Below are positions 10,857-20,984 of a stretch of DNA of 64,000 nt, in pieces. The stretch is from Blastobasis lacticolella (lineage: Eukaryota; Arthropoda; Insecta; Lepidoptera; Blastobasidae), in the NCBI GenBank assembly GCA_905147135.1, contig LR990041.1:15003907-15067906 (forward strand), in the 5' to 3' direction. A program made the translations under genes and the position numbers. The notes beneath the pieces are model-generated. The model was not told where the DNA came from and searched no databases. It saw nothing but the letters and a program-made list of their open reading frames with translations. Numbering within the stretch: position 1 is the first letter of the stretch; each line of letters begins with the position of its first letter.

Positions 10857-11141
10857 TATATATATTATATATCATTTATGTATGTATAAGCAAACATTTA
10901 GGTAGATACTCTGAATGTTTATATTGGTTTGCATATATTTATTATATATTATTCCCTAGCATACGAGACATTGCAAACATTATATTATGTACAGTAGTGC
11001 GAGGGGGGGCCTGGTGACCTGAAATACAGGCTTCTTGCCTAGCTTAGGCATCAGTCTCCCATAAGTGTTTAAATGAAATGTAAATTGTGATCTGTAAATT
11101 AATGGGAGAAAATAAACGTTTTATTTATTATTATTATCAAT

Positions 11142-12704
11142 GGAAAGTGGCGGCGCTTGCGCTCCCCAGACAAAGTTAACGTAACTAGCTTTTTCCTTAT
11201 CTGTCACAAACAAAACCTCGCTACATGTATTTTGTTCTTTCAAGGGATAGGTCAATGAACTAGTAGCCGCCTCCGGCATCATAGATCGACTAAGAAAATC
11301 CGCACAATTATGTGCACTGCTTACGTACTCGATTACAAAATTATAAGCTGACAAAAATAATGCATACCTTTGAAGAGACTTCGGGGACTCCCTTACCTGG
11401 TTTGAAAATAGACAAAAACGGCATGTGATCTGTACGTAACACGGACGGGTCGGCTCGGCCATACAAATATTGGTAAAACTTCCTAACATCGAAAATGATT
11501 GCTGTTGCTTCTTTTTGAATTTGGCTGTAGGTACTGTTTTTCGGCCGCATTCAACGATCAAGATACGTACGATACTGGTTGTTCTATGCCATTGCCCGAA
11601 TTTTGAGATAAGACCTCCAAGATCCCACGGCGACGCATCTACTGTTAATATTATTTTTGTCTCTTGGTTAAAATGTGCCAGTGTGTTATCCGATGCAAGT
11701 GCCTTTTTATTGTATTGAATGCGTCATCGTGTTGTGTTGACCAATGCCACTTAACATTTTTTGTAATAGCGTGTGCAAAGGGGCAATACTCGACGCGTTA
11801 TTTATAAAATTACGGTAATAGTTTACCAAACCTAAAAAGGATTTTAATTCGGATACGGTGTCTGGTTTTTTTGCGCTCAAAATAGCCTTTACCTTGTCCG
11901 GACATTTATGTAATCTTTTTTTGTCTATTACAAAACCTAAATATGAAACGGATTCTTGAAAAAAACTGCACTTTGCCATGCTAAGAGTGAGTCCCGCCGT
12001 TTCTAATTTTTTTAATACCGTGTGAAGCCTATCTAAATGTTCTTCCCGTGTCCTTCCGGTTATCAATATGTCATCTAAAAATTGCAACACCCCGTCTACA
12101 CCAGAAAGAATACCCTCCAAAGTACGCTGAAACACAGCTGGAGCACATGACAACCCGAATACTAATCTAGTATATTTGAATAATCCCTTATTCGTATTGA
12201 TACATGTAAGGAGTTGGGAATCCTCACATAGCTCAAGTTGATTGTAGGCACTGGATAAATCCAACTTTGTGAAGTGCTGACCACCGTGTAATTTGGAAAA
12301 TACTTGTCTACTATTAAATTTTTATTAAGAGCAGCAGAATAGTCCGCACACAACCTTATAGTGCTGTATTTTTTTATCACCGGCACTACCGAACTAGCAT
12401 ATTCGGACGAAGTAACAGGCTGTATTATACCTAAATTTACTAATCGGTCAAGTTCTTTATCCAATTTAGGCCTAATCGCGAAAGGTACCGGTCTGGCTTT
12501 CATAAAAATGGGTTTACTTCCTGTTTTTAATTTTAAGCTTACTTGCAAACCTTCATAACATCCTAATTTGTCTGAAAATAATTTCAGATATTGTTTTAAA
12601 TAAATATCCATAGCAGAAGTCGAACATGTATTTACTGGACATATTTGCATGTTGAATTTACAAAGCAAATCCCTCCCTAGTAAAGGTCTTTTCACTACGA
12701 ACAC
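11142..12704 (-). pseudogene. Ty3/Gypsy pol: reverse transcriptase and RNase H
   Basis: Read from 12704 downward, the frames give the reverse transcriptase N-terminus (RPVPFAIRPKLDKELDRL, LGIIQPVTSSEYASSVVPV, RLCADYS), the palm (MDLSSAYNQLEL, FGLSCAPAVFQRTL, LQFLDDILITG with the catalytic Asp pair) and the thumb (LGFVIDKKRLHKCPDKV, SFLGLVNYYRNFI). RNase H follows (YSQIQKEATAIIFDVRKFYQYL, then LRTDHMPF). At least two frameshifts separate the pieces (around 12162-12264 and 11561-11707), so this copy cannot make a working polyprotein. It is cut at 11142 by the LINE insertion, and the integrase start lies at 1940-2191. The fold and order are those of Ty3/Gypsy; the lineage was not determined. Confidence 0.9.
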
Positions 12705-12754
12705 GTCTTAGATTTCTGTTTTTGATCGGAAAGTAAACGTGAGGCTAATCACTC

Positions 12755-13638
12755 CTAAACCGTAATCATGCTACCGTCGTAACTGCGTAACAATTTATTA
12801 CTTTGATGTAATGCATACTTAGGGAAATATTTATAGTACATTGTATGTGAAATGGCTGTCACAGCGGACCCAGTAACCACTTCAAAACTCAGAGTAATGG
12901 TATCAACTTCAACCGTTTCCTGCATTGGATCGCCTTGGTAACTACGGATATTGAAAACATAACGCTTACCATCGTCTCCATCATCAGACCAGCACTGCAA
13001 GAAATAGTGATTAGGAGTTATCCTTTTTGCAACGCAAATTTTTTTCAGATGTCCTTTCACGCCACAGTTTCTACATTTGGCATTTTTAAATTTACAGTCG
13101 TTTTGCTCGTGATTATTATAACCACACACCGCACAACTTTCTGCATTTAACGTATACCGCGCCGTGTTGTAGCCAGCCCGCGGCCTGCCAGCGACGGCGG
13201 CCCTGGAGCTCGGCGCCGTCCCCATCTTATGCACGTCGATCGTGGGCAGCAGAGTCTGCGCAGTCGCACCTTGCCGTGCGCCTTTACGAGCACACCGCAC
13301 GCTGTCAGCGATCTGCAGTGCCTTTGCCAGACTCAGGTCCGAACGACTCGCTGAAAAGTCGGTCGCGTTCTGCTCCTACCGCCATAGCCAGCACGAACCG
13401 GTCCCGCAACGTTTGCTCGAGAACATTCGCCGGGAAATCACAATCCAAAGCCAGCCCTCGAACTCTCGCCGCCCATTCCGCCAACGTTTCATCAGAATTA
13501 TGGGTGGCACTATAAAAATTTAATTTTTCTGCAAACCCACATTTTTTTATTTTGAAGTGTCCATCCAACAACCCCGTCACTTCTTCGTAGACTACTTAGC
13601 AATTTAGCTCGCCGCTTCGCGCCTGATTTGTCCACGTC
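12755..13638 (-). pseudogene. Gypsy gag C-terminus, zinc knuckles and protease
   Basis: From 13638 down to 13305 lies the gag core (DKSGAKRRAKLLSSL, then DETLAEWAARVRGLALDCDF), the usual retrotransposon capsid region. The next frame (13300-12755) carries two CCHC zinc knuckles (CAVCGYNNHEQNDC and CRNCGVKGHLKKIC), which bind RNA, followed by an aspartic protease region (TLSFEVVTGSAVTAIS). The catalytic Asp-Thr-Gly is here Val-Thr-Gly, so the protease of this copy looks dead. A frame change separates the two parts near 13300. The N-terminal gag lies beyond an inserted LINE at 14594-14713. Confidence 0.88.
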
Positions 13639-13644
13639 ACTGGT

Positions 13645-14587
13645 GTAATAATAAGGTTCCAACAGATATTCAGAATTTACCATTGAATAAATTTAAAGTC
13701 GCTATAAAAAACAAATTATGTCAGAAAAGTTATTACAGTATATCAGAATATGTAAATGACAAAAGTCCATGGGACTGAACTGTACTATACAGGTATTTAC
13801 TTTTAAGATTGTATATAGGATAAATAATGTATTAGTACATAAGACATGTTTAAAAAAAAGAATTAACGTAGGCTCTGTGGGTTTCTTGCCGTTTCTTTCC
13901 CCCACGGAGAACCACCTTGGAAGCGGTGTTAATTTTCCTTCCTCTCCCACACATGGTGTCTCCTGTCTGCGCAAGGGTAGGGGTAGAGTAGTAGTTAGAG
14001 TAGGGGTAGGGTAGGGTAGGGGTAAGATAGTGGTGGGTAGGGGTAAGATAGTGATAGGGTAGGGGATAGGATAGTGGTAGGGTAGGCTTAAGGCAATGGT
14101 AGGATAGGGTAGGGGTAAGGTAGCGGTAGCGTAGGGATAGGATAGAGTTGGGTGGGAGCGACTACCTATCACATGCAGCATGTGTGGTGCACGCTCACTT
14201 AATAGTCTGTCTGGCGGTGGCGTGGGGGCCGGGTCGCTCTTTTCCCTCAAATATGGTTGAATTGGACGATGGCTGGGCCCTGCGTTATACTCGTGAACGG
14301 GTGCTGCCTTGGTGGACTGGCTTACTCATGTTGTAGTTTTAGGTGGTTTTTCTTAATTATACTAGACATACCTATATAATATATCGAACGCGGTCTGGCT
14401 TTGCCTGGCATTGTCAAGCACGGTTCGGTCGTGGTTGGCGTGGGGTGGGTTTTGCTGCGGCCATGGCGGTCAGCGTGTCACTGTGTGTTTCCTTTCTACT
14501 TTCCTACCTAAGGAGGGGCCTTTTTGATGATTGTAAGAGATATTTCCTAATCAATAAAGAAATTTTGAATTTTGAATTGAATTTTGA
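13645..14587 (+). mobile_element. 5'-truncated LINE inserted in Gypsy gag
   Basis: The insertion is bounded by ACTGGT at 13639-13644 and 14588-14593. It begins with the last 40 or so codons of a LINE protein (VPTDIQNLPLNKFKVAIKNK, then YYSISEYVNDKSPWD and a stop near 13775), continues with a long 3' untranslated region and ends in a TTTTGAATTTTGAA-type tail. The untranslated region includes a minisatellite at 13975-14150. A second, partial copy of this region lies on the minus strand at about 49440-49870. Confidence 0.82.
13975..14150 (+). repeat. GGTAGGGTAGGGGTA minisatellite within LINE 3' region
   Basis: About 175 bases of irregular GGGTAGGGGTA, GGTAAGATAGTG and related units. It lies between LINE 3' untranslated segments that are shared with 49440-49870. 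The minisatellite was not seen in that second copy, so it expanded in this one or was lost there. Confidence 0.85.
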
Positions 14588-14593
14588 ACTGGT

Positions 14594-14713
14594 TTTGTCA
14601 TTTGCCTGGAACCATTGCTCCAGACGCCCTTTGAACAAAATCCAGTCTTGTGTTTCATGATTAAACACATTCAGAACACCCACAGATACTGAAGCCATTT
14701 TAATGACTGTCAT
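14594..14713 (-). pseudogene. Gypsy gag N-terminal fragment
   Basis: The minus-strand frame from 14713 begins near MASVSVGVLNVFNHETQDW and continues ILFKGRLEQWFQANDKTS, the typical first segment of an insect Gypsy gag. The frame then enters the inserted LINE at 14593; the gag continues at 13638. The 5' LTR begins 14 bases upstream, with GTGGCGACGACG (reverse complement of 14715-14726) in the primer-binding position. Confidence 0.82.
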
Positions 14714-14726
14714 ACGTCGTCGCCAC

Positions 14727-14865
14727 TGTTATTCCGGGTTTTAGGGTGGAGACCATAACACACGGCTTTCACGTTTAAAGCTATAATGACGACTGCCTGC
14801 ACACAATGTTACGAGTACCAACCGATAGTTAGCTGTTTTAATACTACCTACTTATGACTATAACA
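14727..14865 (-). repeat. Gypsy 5' LTR
   Basis: 139 bp that, read on the minus strand, begin TGTTATAGTCATAAG and end CCCGGAATAACA. It matches the LTR at 1697-1830. It is bordered on its outer side by GAACT (14866-14870), the complement of the AGTTC next to the other LTR. Its inner side leads to the primer-binding position and gag. Confidence 0.8.
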
Positions 14866-15208
14866 GAACTTTTCGATTTGGTGCCCACAGCACAATTCCG
14901 CCATCGCACCACCCGCCGTGGGCTGGGTACTCATCCCCACTATGTAGACCCTCTGTTGGTCACCACGCGAAGGTTCGAAAGAACGTTTCTCGCTCGTACG
15001 ATTCGGATGTGGAATGAGCTCCCAGCCACAATGTTTCCTTTGGACTATGACATGGGATCGTTCAAGAGGTATTTTAGAGGTATCTTTAGAGGCGGGCAAG
15101 CATTGGTGACTCCCCTGGTGTTGCTGATAACCATAGGCGGCGGTGACCACTTTCTATCAGGTGGCCCGCTTGCCTGTTTGTCTGCCGTGTAACATAAAAA
15201 GAAAAAAT
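14866..15208 (+). mobile_element. Jockey LINE 3' end (right half of a split Jockey)
   Basis: The frame reads ELFDLVPTAQFRHRTTRRGL, then YVDPLLVTTRRFERTFLART and DYDMGSFKRYFRGIF, which matches the C-terminus of the Jockey fragment at 51.4-52.3 kb almost residue for residue. The 3' end is GTAACATAAAAAGAAAAAA, giving an A-rich tail at 15190-15208. It starts at the Gypsy LTR border, so the Gypsy element was inserted inside this Jockey. It is coding-derived but truncated. Confidence 0.85.
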
Positions 15209-17200
15209 ACTTGGGTTCAAAAATAAATTATTAATTTGGAACCATTTATGCAGCTGCGAGAGACACTATTTACATCGTCAAAATTGTCTTTATTTCTGTC
15301 AACCTTAAAAAGTAAAGAAGTGTCATATGCGCATAGTACTATCTCGCAGCGCTTACTGATATAAAATGGTAAATCGTTTATATAAACGAGGAATATGAAC
15401 GGTCCTAAAATAGAGCCTTGCGGAACCCCCATAGCAACAGGACACTCACCGGATGTATAGTCGTTAATTTTGACTTTTTGTACTCTGTCACTCAGATAAG
15501 ATCTTAATAGTAATGCTTTAACTTCCTCAGTATTATACTATGATTGACACAATCAAAAGCCTTGGAAAGGTCACAGGAAATACCAATGGCGTTCTGTGAA
15601 CTTTCCCAAGCATCATAATCTACCCTTTGTAAAACCAAACTGGTTGCTGGGAAAAAGTCTATGTTCGGTCAAATGTGTAAACCATTTTTGTAAAGAGGGA
15701 CTATTTTACTAATTTCATTAAATCAGAAATAGTCCCTTCATCAACACTGTTGTTAAAAATATGTGCGAGTTGTGGAGCTATGTTTTTCATGGTGCTTTTT
15801 ATTACATAGACAGACATACCCCACATATCCTCAGTTCTCTTTATGTTCAGAGAGTTGGAAGCTTTCAGAATATCAATGTCGCCTACATGTCTAAACTTGA
15901 AGTCAACCATACATTCAGGGAGATTTTCCATGAGTATTTGTTTAGCTGAATCAGTAGACGAGTTGAGGTTTTGTGTGGTGTTTATAGGGATATTTGAAAA
16001 GTACTCATTGAATGTATTAGCTATGTCGAGGTCATTTTTCATTATTTTGCCGCTAATCTTCAATTTAAAATTAAGATCATTGTTTTTAACTTTACCAGTT
16101 TCATGATTAATAACTTTCCATACCTCTTTAGTTTTGCTACTGGCTTTAGTAATTTTGGTTTTAATAAAATTTGCCTTCGCGTTGAGGCACAGCCTTTTAA
16201 AAATCTTCGTATAATTGATAAATGTCGCCGATTTATTGTAAGACTTCGTATGGTCCAACTCATAAAGTCTTAATTTACTTTTCTAAATAGGTACCTGCAG
16301 TAGCCCAATCACAAAATTTAAGTTTATTACTTTTCTTGATGTCTTCATTTTAAAAATATTACAAAATTTTGTATTTATTTTACTAAATAGGGTATTGTAG
16401 TGGTGATTCGGTTCTGTGGCTGCTGGATTTTGTGAGACAAATTTTGTATCTAGCTTTTCTGAAAAAGATTCCAGACGGGCTTTTGTGATTGGTCGACATC
16501 TAATTGTGGTGGTTTTTTCTACTATTTGATCTTGCATCTCCACTCCTTATACTGTAATGGTCCGACCCAAGACAGTTTAGCATGAACTTACTGGATATCT
16601 GACAGTTACAGAACACATTATCTAGACATGTGGCTGTAGACTCGGTAACTCTTGTGGGTTCTAGAAATATGTTATTAAGGTGGAAAGATTTGAACAAAGA
16701 CATTAGCCTTCTACATCGACTGAAATCATCTAACATATTGATATTAAAATCTCCACAAACTACAACCGATTTTCTACCACTGGTTAACTTTGTAAGCACC
16801 TCCTCCAAAACCTCTGCAAACATTATAAAGTCCCCAGAAGGAGGTCTGTAAAGACACAAGATTATGTATAGTGGCAATTCTACATAGGACATTTCAATTA
16901 TTTGCTCCACAGATAAACTAATTACATCTTTGCGCTCCTTAAATTTCAAACAATCTTTTATTAAAATTAGCGATCTACCATGGATTGCATTCTCCCTGCT
17001 GTATTTGCTAGCTATAATGTAGCTATTGAAATAGGGACATAAATGCGATTTAGTGAGCCTAAAATTCTACCATCTAAAAATAAAATTAGTTCTAATTCTT
17101 TGCTAGCTAAACCTTGAATATTCTGGTGAATTAGATTAATATTATTCTGTTTTAATTGAAAACAAGGTTTTGCTATTGTCCTACATGTCAGTTTAAAATA
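15209..17200 (-). pseudogene. CR1-type LINE ORF2 (endonuclease and reverse transcriptase), decayed
   Basis: Read on the minus strand from about 17200, the endonuclease begins with NLIHQNIQGLASKELELIL and continues with ILCLYRPPSGDFIMF, VVVCGDFNINML, TCLDNVFCN and NCLGSDHYSI (the SDH site). A linker (16543-15700) carries TKEVWKVINHETGK and NEYFSNIP, typical of LINE linkers. The reverse transcriptase appears only in part: MGVPQGSILGPFIFLVYIND, then CAYDTSLLF in place of the usual YADD/FADD, which would remove a catalytic Asp. Several stops and frame changes are present. The copy is cut at about 15208 by the Jockey insertion, in the middle of the frame WFQINNLFLNPS. Confidence 0.85.
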
Positions 17201-17548
17201 AATAGAATCTGTACTTGTCGTACTGTGTGATTTGTCAATAGAATTATAGGAGATGTCAGTAGTTTTATAAGATATGTTATTAGAATTATAAGAAATGTCA
17301 GATTTTAAAATATTATAAGCTAGTAAACTAGTAAAATTATTTTTTTTCTTAATAGGGTTATATAAATAATGTCCATAGTGAACTACACGTCTTACAAATC
17401 TATTTATGTCAAAGAGCGATATTTGTCACTACTAAACATTAGTTTATGGAATAAATTATTTAGATATATTATATTATTATGTTGATTATAGCTAAAGGAG
17501 CCAGAATAAGGTAATGTACACAGTAGTATTTTCCCCACATTCTGTATA

Positions 17549-18130
17549 CTATTTTGAAATGTCAAATAGATCAATTATATCATGTCTCTTGTAAAACAAA
17601 CTATCTCCCAATGCCACAATTAAAGTGTCCATTCTGTTATATTTATATTTACAAATTTGTAACCATAACGTTGATAGTAATATGCCAGAATAGCAAAAAT
17701 TGATCACGTCATTACTGTCGTATTTCGACACCATAGGCCCTAAATTACGACCCAACATGTCACTAAATATGATGGTTGTACTAGTTTTACCACGCACAGT
17801 ATGCACATCACTGACAGTGGGAGTACAAGGTACAGAAAAGCGTATATTTGCCACAAGTGGCGCTACCGTTGCGCACTCGCACTCGTCCGCCGACTTATTA
17901 ATTGGCATTGAGGTGCTCACTAGGGTGCAATCACAGTTATTGCAAACTTGACGTGCACATAACGAGTTAAATTTTTCTTTGTTATATTTTATGACATTTA
18001 TTAATTGAGTCATAGATTCTGAGTACTCTCCAATAATTTTCTGAGTCATACTATATTGGTATAGAGTATCGTGCAATTCGCTCTCTAAAGCACTGAGTTT
18101 TGTACAACATTCATTACATAATAATTTTTA
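17549..18130 (-). CDS. CR1-type LINE ORF1: zinc-finger end plus esterase-like domain
   Basis: A frame of about 190 codons upstream of the ORF2 of the same minus-strand LINE. It begins with cysteines (LLCNECCTKLSALESEL) that look like the end of a PHD/zinc-finger motif, then a coiled-coil-like stretch, then about 95 residues resembling an SGNH/GDSL-type esterase as found in ORF1 of some CR1 elements: TTIIFSDMLGRNLGPMVS (in the place of the usual GDS-type block I) and LIVALGDSLFYKRHDI. The usual GDSL serine is not clearly in block I, so the esterase reading is an inference. The methionine at 18076 is internal; the frame is open upstream to 18127. The 5' end of the element near 18130 was not delimited. 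Confidence 0.65.
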
Positions 18131-19013
18131 AATAAATAATGACTACACGCCTTTATCCCTAGGTATAGACAGGACCGCATCGTTACACTTGCTAATTATA
18201 ATTAAAGAATTAAAGTCTGAAACGAATAATTTTCATTTATTTATTATTGTTAAAGTTGTGTTGCTAACCCAATACCCAATTAGTAAAGAGAGCAAAATGG
18301 ATTATGTGTATCGCAATCCTCAAACCGCATACATATAAAATGGCGGCCATTTGTATGCTTCATTCATGATATAGGAGACAGGGCTTCTGATTTTGTTTAA
18401 TTTCCGTGTACCTACCTATTTAAATTCGGTAAGTTAATCATATGATTTTACAGATTATTTGAAATGCTTGTTTTCTCTAAACGCCTAAAGTTATTTACAA
18501 ATAGTAGTGTCAATATGTAATGTATGTTACCTTTTTTCATAGGCTACTACCTAACCTTACTAGGTTCATCGAAAATTTAAAAATAATTATACATTCTTTT
18601 AAGCTTTGTAAACTTAAAAATAAAAATTCTCCAGGTTTTCATAAACACACAATAGTGTGTTGTGTGTTTATTCAATATTCATTATAGCACCATTTTTTAC
18701 TAATTGTTTGAAATATTTAGGTTATTTAGATTTTTTACCTGTTTAGGAGTATTCGATACTTACGTATTCGTGGTAGGAGGTTCCGGTATTATTGTTTTGG
18801 TATTAAAAGTATGTTATTAAAAATCTAAAACCTTTGCCTGTGGATAAAGGTTTTATGTAACATTTGCTAGGTATCCATAATACATCATAATTTTCCACGG
18901 ATTAATTGTTAAATTAACCGAAAACACAAATATTCTGTATTTTCAGAGTACTACGTCCTAAAATATTATTTTAATTAATAATGATCTGCCTACTTATGTA
19001 CATTTTGTTTTAG
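18131..19013. other. AT-rich non-coding DNA upstream of the first visible PARG exon
   Basis: No coding frame of the PARG N-terminus was found here. A potential splice donor, AAATTCG followed by GTAAGTTAA, occurs near 18428 after a stretch containing AAAATGGCGGCCATTTG (about 18338). That could be a 5' untranslated first exon with its promoter, but nothing confirms it. Confidence 0.3.
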
Positions 19014-19177
19014 AGTATAACAAGCTTTTTGAGCTCCGACACACAAAAAAAGCGATGGGATAAAATAAGAAAGACTTTGAAGAAGTCAATCACTAACAGT
19101 AAGGAGCTCCACGGCGCTATAATGGAATACAATCGCACGCACACATGGTCATTTCCAATAATGCACACATTCTTCAC
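19014..19177 (+). CDS. Parg: PARG exon (first visible), 3' border uncertain
   Basis: After the acceptor TTTTGTTTTAG the frame reads SITSFLSSDTQKKRWDKIRK, then TLKKSITNSKELHGAIMEYN and FPIMHTFF. This fits the PARG accessory region just before the catalytic domain (a Trp-x-x-Ile helix and an AI-x-x-YN motif). No GT donor in a usable phase follows; in this frame the sequence runs to a stop at 19195-19197. The expected border lies around 19175, exactly where a 119-bp direct repeat begins. Methionines in this exon are internal, so translation must start in an exon not seen here. Confidence 0.72.
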
Positions 19178-19293
19178 TCTCTTTTCTGGAGCATGACTAC
19201 TACCACACAACCTTCTATAGATAGACTTCTTTACTCTTTAATGGATGAGCAGCTAGTACCAGTTCTTGACTCGTCGATGGTCGAATGCAAAAA
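19175..19293. repeat. 119-bp direct repeat, copy 1
   Basis: Identical by eye to 20257-20375. It starts CACTCTCTTTTCTGGAGC and ends GTCGAATGCAAAAA. One frame is open through the unit (HSLFWSMTTTTQPSIDRLL), but it is not the PARG frame and no family was recognised. It abuts the coding end of the first visible PARG exon. Confidence 0.9.
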
Positions 19294-20256
19294 TGTTTCT
19301 TCGTGTTTGATATTAGTGTCAAAGTATTTATTTATTTATAATATAAGTTGGTAATCTGTCTTTCAAACCAAGTTACAGTCCAGAAAAGGTAAACAAACAA
19401 CTTACCGAATTTGTAAAATAGCACCCATAACACAAGCTTCATGTGCTATGGCTACATGGCGCTGTCTGATTTGTCCAAGCATGTTTATTTAAATTTTATT
19501 TATTGGACTCTCGCGCTATCTACCTTTTTTAATAGCGTGGGTTTTTAGGTTTCAAAAAGATGAAAGTGCGTTGTTTTACGTACATCGTTTCTGGACTGTT
19601 TACGTAAAATACTTCAGTATCTATAGGTATATATAATATGGGCAAAGAGTGAGGCCGACTCGCCCATGGGCGAGGAATAGTTTTGTAGCAATAAAGGGGT
19701 CTCTATAGTGTGAATGTTTTGTCAAATTAAAGCCCTAATTACGTGTTTATGCATTGTTTATTTGCATTAGCCTCCAACAACCCATGGTCCTCCTAACCAG
19801 GGTATCGACCTTGATTGCGGATCGCCGCGGGAGATGCGCCGGGGCTCTTGCTAGTTGCCACGTACGCACTGCTTGACACATTGTTTACAGTACATTCTGT
19901 AGGCACGTTTCTACTTTCTGGAGCTTTCACGCAGCTTTTCAACGCAGCAGGATCTACACTCCTTCGCTCTTGATGGATGTACTCTCGCTTACGAGTTGGA
20001 TACCTTCTCAACCGCCCGGCCACCGACGCTCTCCGTATAAAGCGATATTACATTAAATTCCAAACAATAAAAGAATAATATGAATTTAAGATAACTACAG
20101 TATCATACGTAATGTGGGACTACCAAACCCTTGGGTCGCTTGAAAACTCGGCAACACCCATTGTCATCCTGCCTGACCGAAAACGTGAGGTCCGTTAGTA
20201 ACTTATTTCACGCGCGGTTTCGTCCAAATTATTATTTGTAGTCCTTTTTGAACGTA
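19294..20256. other. Sequence between the 119-bp repeats
   Basis: No gene. A short minus-strand stretch at 19981-20025 reads like the tRNA-related head of the SINE at 55363 (GGGCGGTTGAGAAGGTATCC, then AACTCGTAAGCGAGAG) but lacks the B-box part. The remainder is AT-rich and unrecognised. Confidence 0.4.
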
Positions 20257-20375
20257 CACTCTCTTTTCTGGAGCATGACTACTACCACACAACCTTCTAT
20301 AGATAGACTTCTTTACTCTTTAATGGATGAGCAGCTAGTACCAGTTCTTGACTCGTCGATGGTCGAATGCAAAAA
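20257..20375. repeat. 119-bp direct repeat, copy 2
   Basis: Second copy of 19175-19293. It is followed directly by GTGAGCG, which has the form of a splice donor. The pair resembles a short LTR-type or tandem-duplication arrangement with a 963-bp interior. No target duplication is visible at the outer borders. Confidence 0.9.
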
Positions 20376-20498
20376 GTGAGCGTTGCGGCCGTGCGCTGAA
20401 TTTGACATCACCATTGATCGACGTGGCACTTCGATCGACGTTGCGTTTCCCAGTCAATAGACTGTTTACTTCATTATTTATTATCTTATTATTTCCAG

Positions 20499-20608
20499 CA
20501 CTTGAAAAAAGAGAAATCTAGAATGTTTTTCGAACAACTGCTACCCAAAATCATTGATTTAGCGCTGGAGCTGCCGAAATTAGTTTCAACTTCGATCCCA
20601 CTGCTTAA
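20499..20608 (+). CDS. Parg: PARG exon
   Basis: Acceptor TTATTTCCAG, donor GTGAGTG. It encodes HLKKEKSRMFFEQLLPKIID followed by LALELPKLVSTSIPLL, the strongly conserved helix pair that opens the PARG catalytic region. It starts in phase 0 and ends two bases into a Lys codon completed at 21198. Confidence 0.93.
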
Positions 20609-20984
20609 GTGAGTGTAATTCAATATTTAATTATTTAACCTTATTTTATACAATACAATAAATATGATCGTAAAAATAAGATTCACGCAGGTTACTGTTT
20701 ATTTTATAATGAAATGTCTTACAGCCAACCTCCTGGAGAGAGGTCTGATGAATACGAGAGAGGCTGGATTAGACATATCTACCTAATCTAACTACATGCA
20801 TAATATTACCTACACATGTAATGAATTACGTAAATACTAAATAAATCTGCATTTGAGTGAAAGATTTGTTCCCTTTGGTCGACTACGGCCCTTTTACCAC
20901 ATTTAATAACGGGATAAATTATATCAACTGGCCCGCCACGACTTCGATAGTGTGCCATCCTATAAACTTCACTCATGAATCACT

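Larger units (their letters stand above)
2192..11133 (+). mobile_element. CR1/Jockey-like LINE inserted in Gypsy integrase, itself carrying an LTR-type insertion
   Basis: The insertion is bounded by TTATCAAT at 2184-2191 and again at 11134-11141. Removing the interval brings the Gypsy RNase H frame and integrase frame into register (PLSIDN joins IRHKTEYDP). The LINE body is 2192 to about 5393 (endonuclease plus reverse transcriptase), and its 3' untranslated end is 10857-11133, closing with a short TTA repeat as is typical of CR1-like elements. The DNA between 5394 and 10856 is a further insertion bounded by two 488-bp repeats. No ORF1 was seen, so the element is 5'-truncated or lacks it. Confidence 0.8.

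Noticed and set aside
13702..14250. 182-codon minus-strand frame rich in Pro, Leu and Tyr
   Set aside because: It is the complement of the GGTAGGG minisatellite in a LINE 3' untranslated region.
19145..19354. 69-codon frame across the 119-bp repeat as the PARG continuation
   Set aside because: It is in a different frame from the upstream PARG exon, and its sequence has no PARG similarity.
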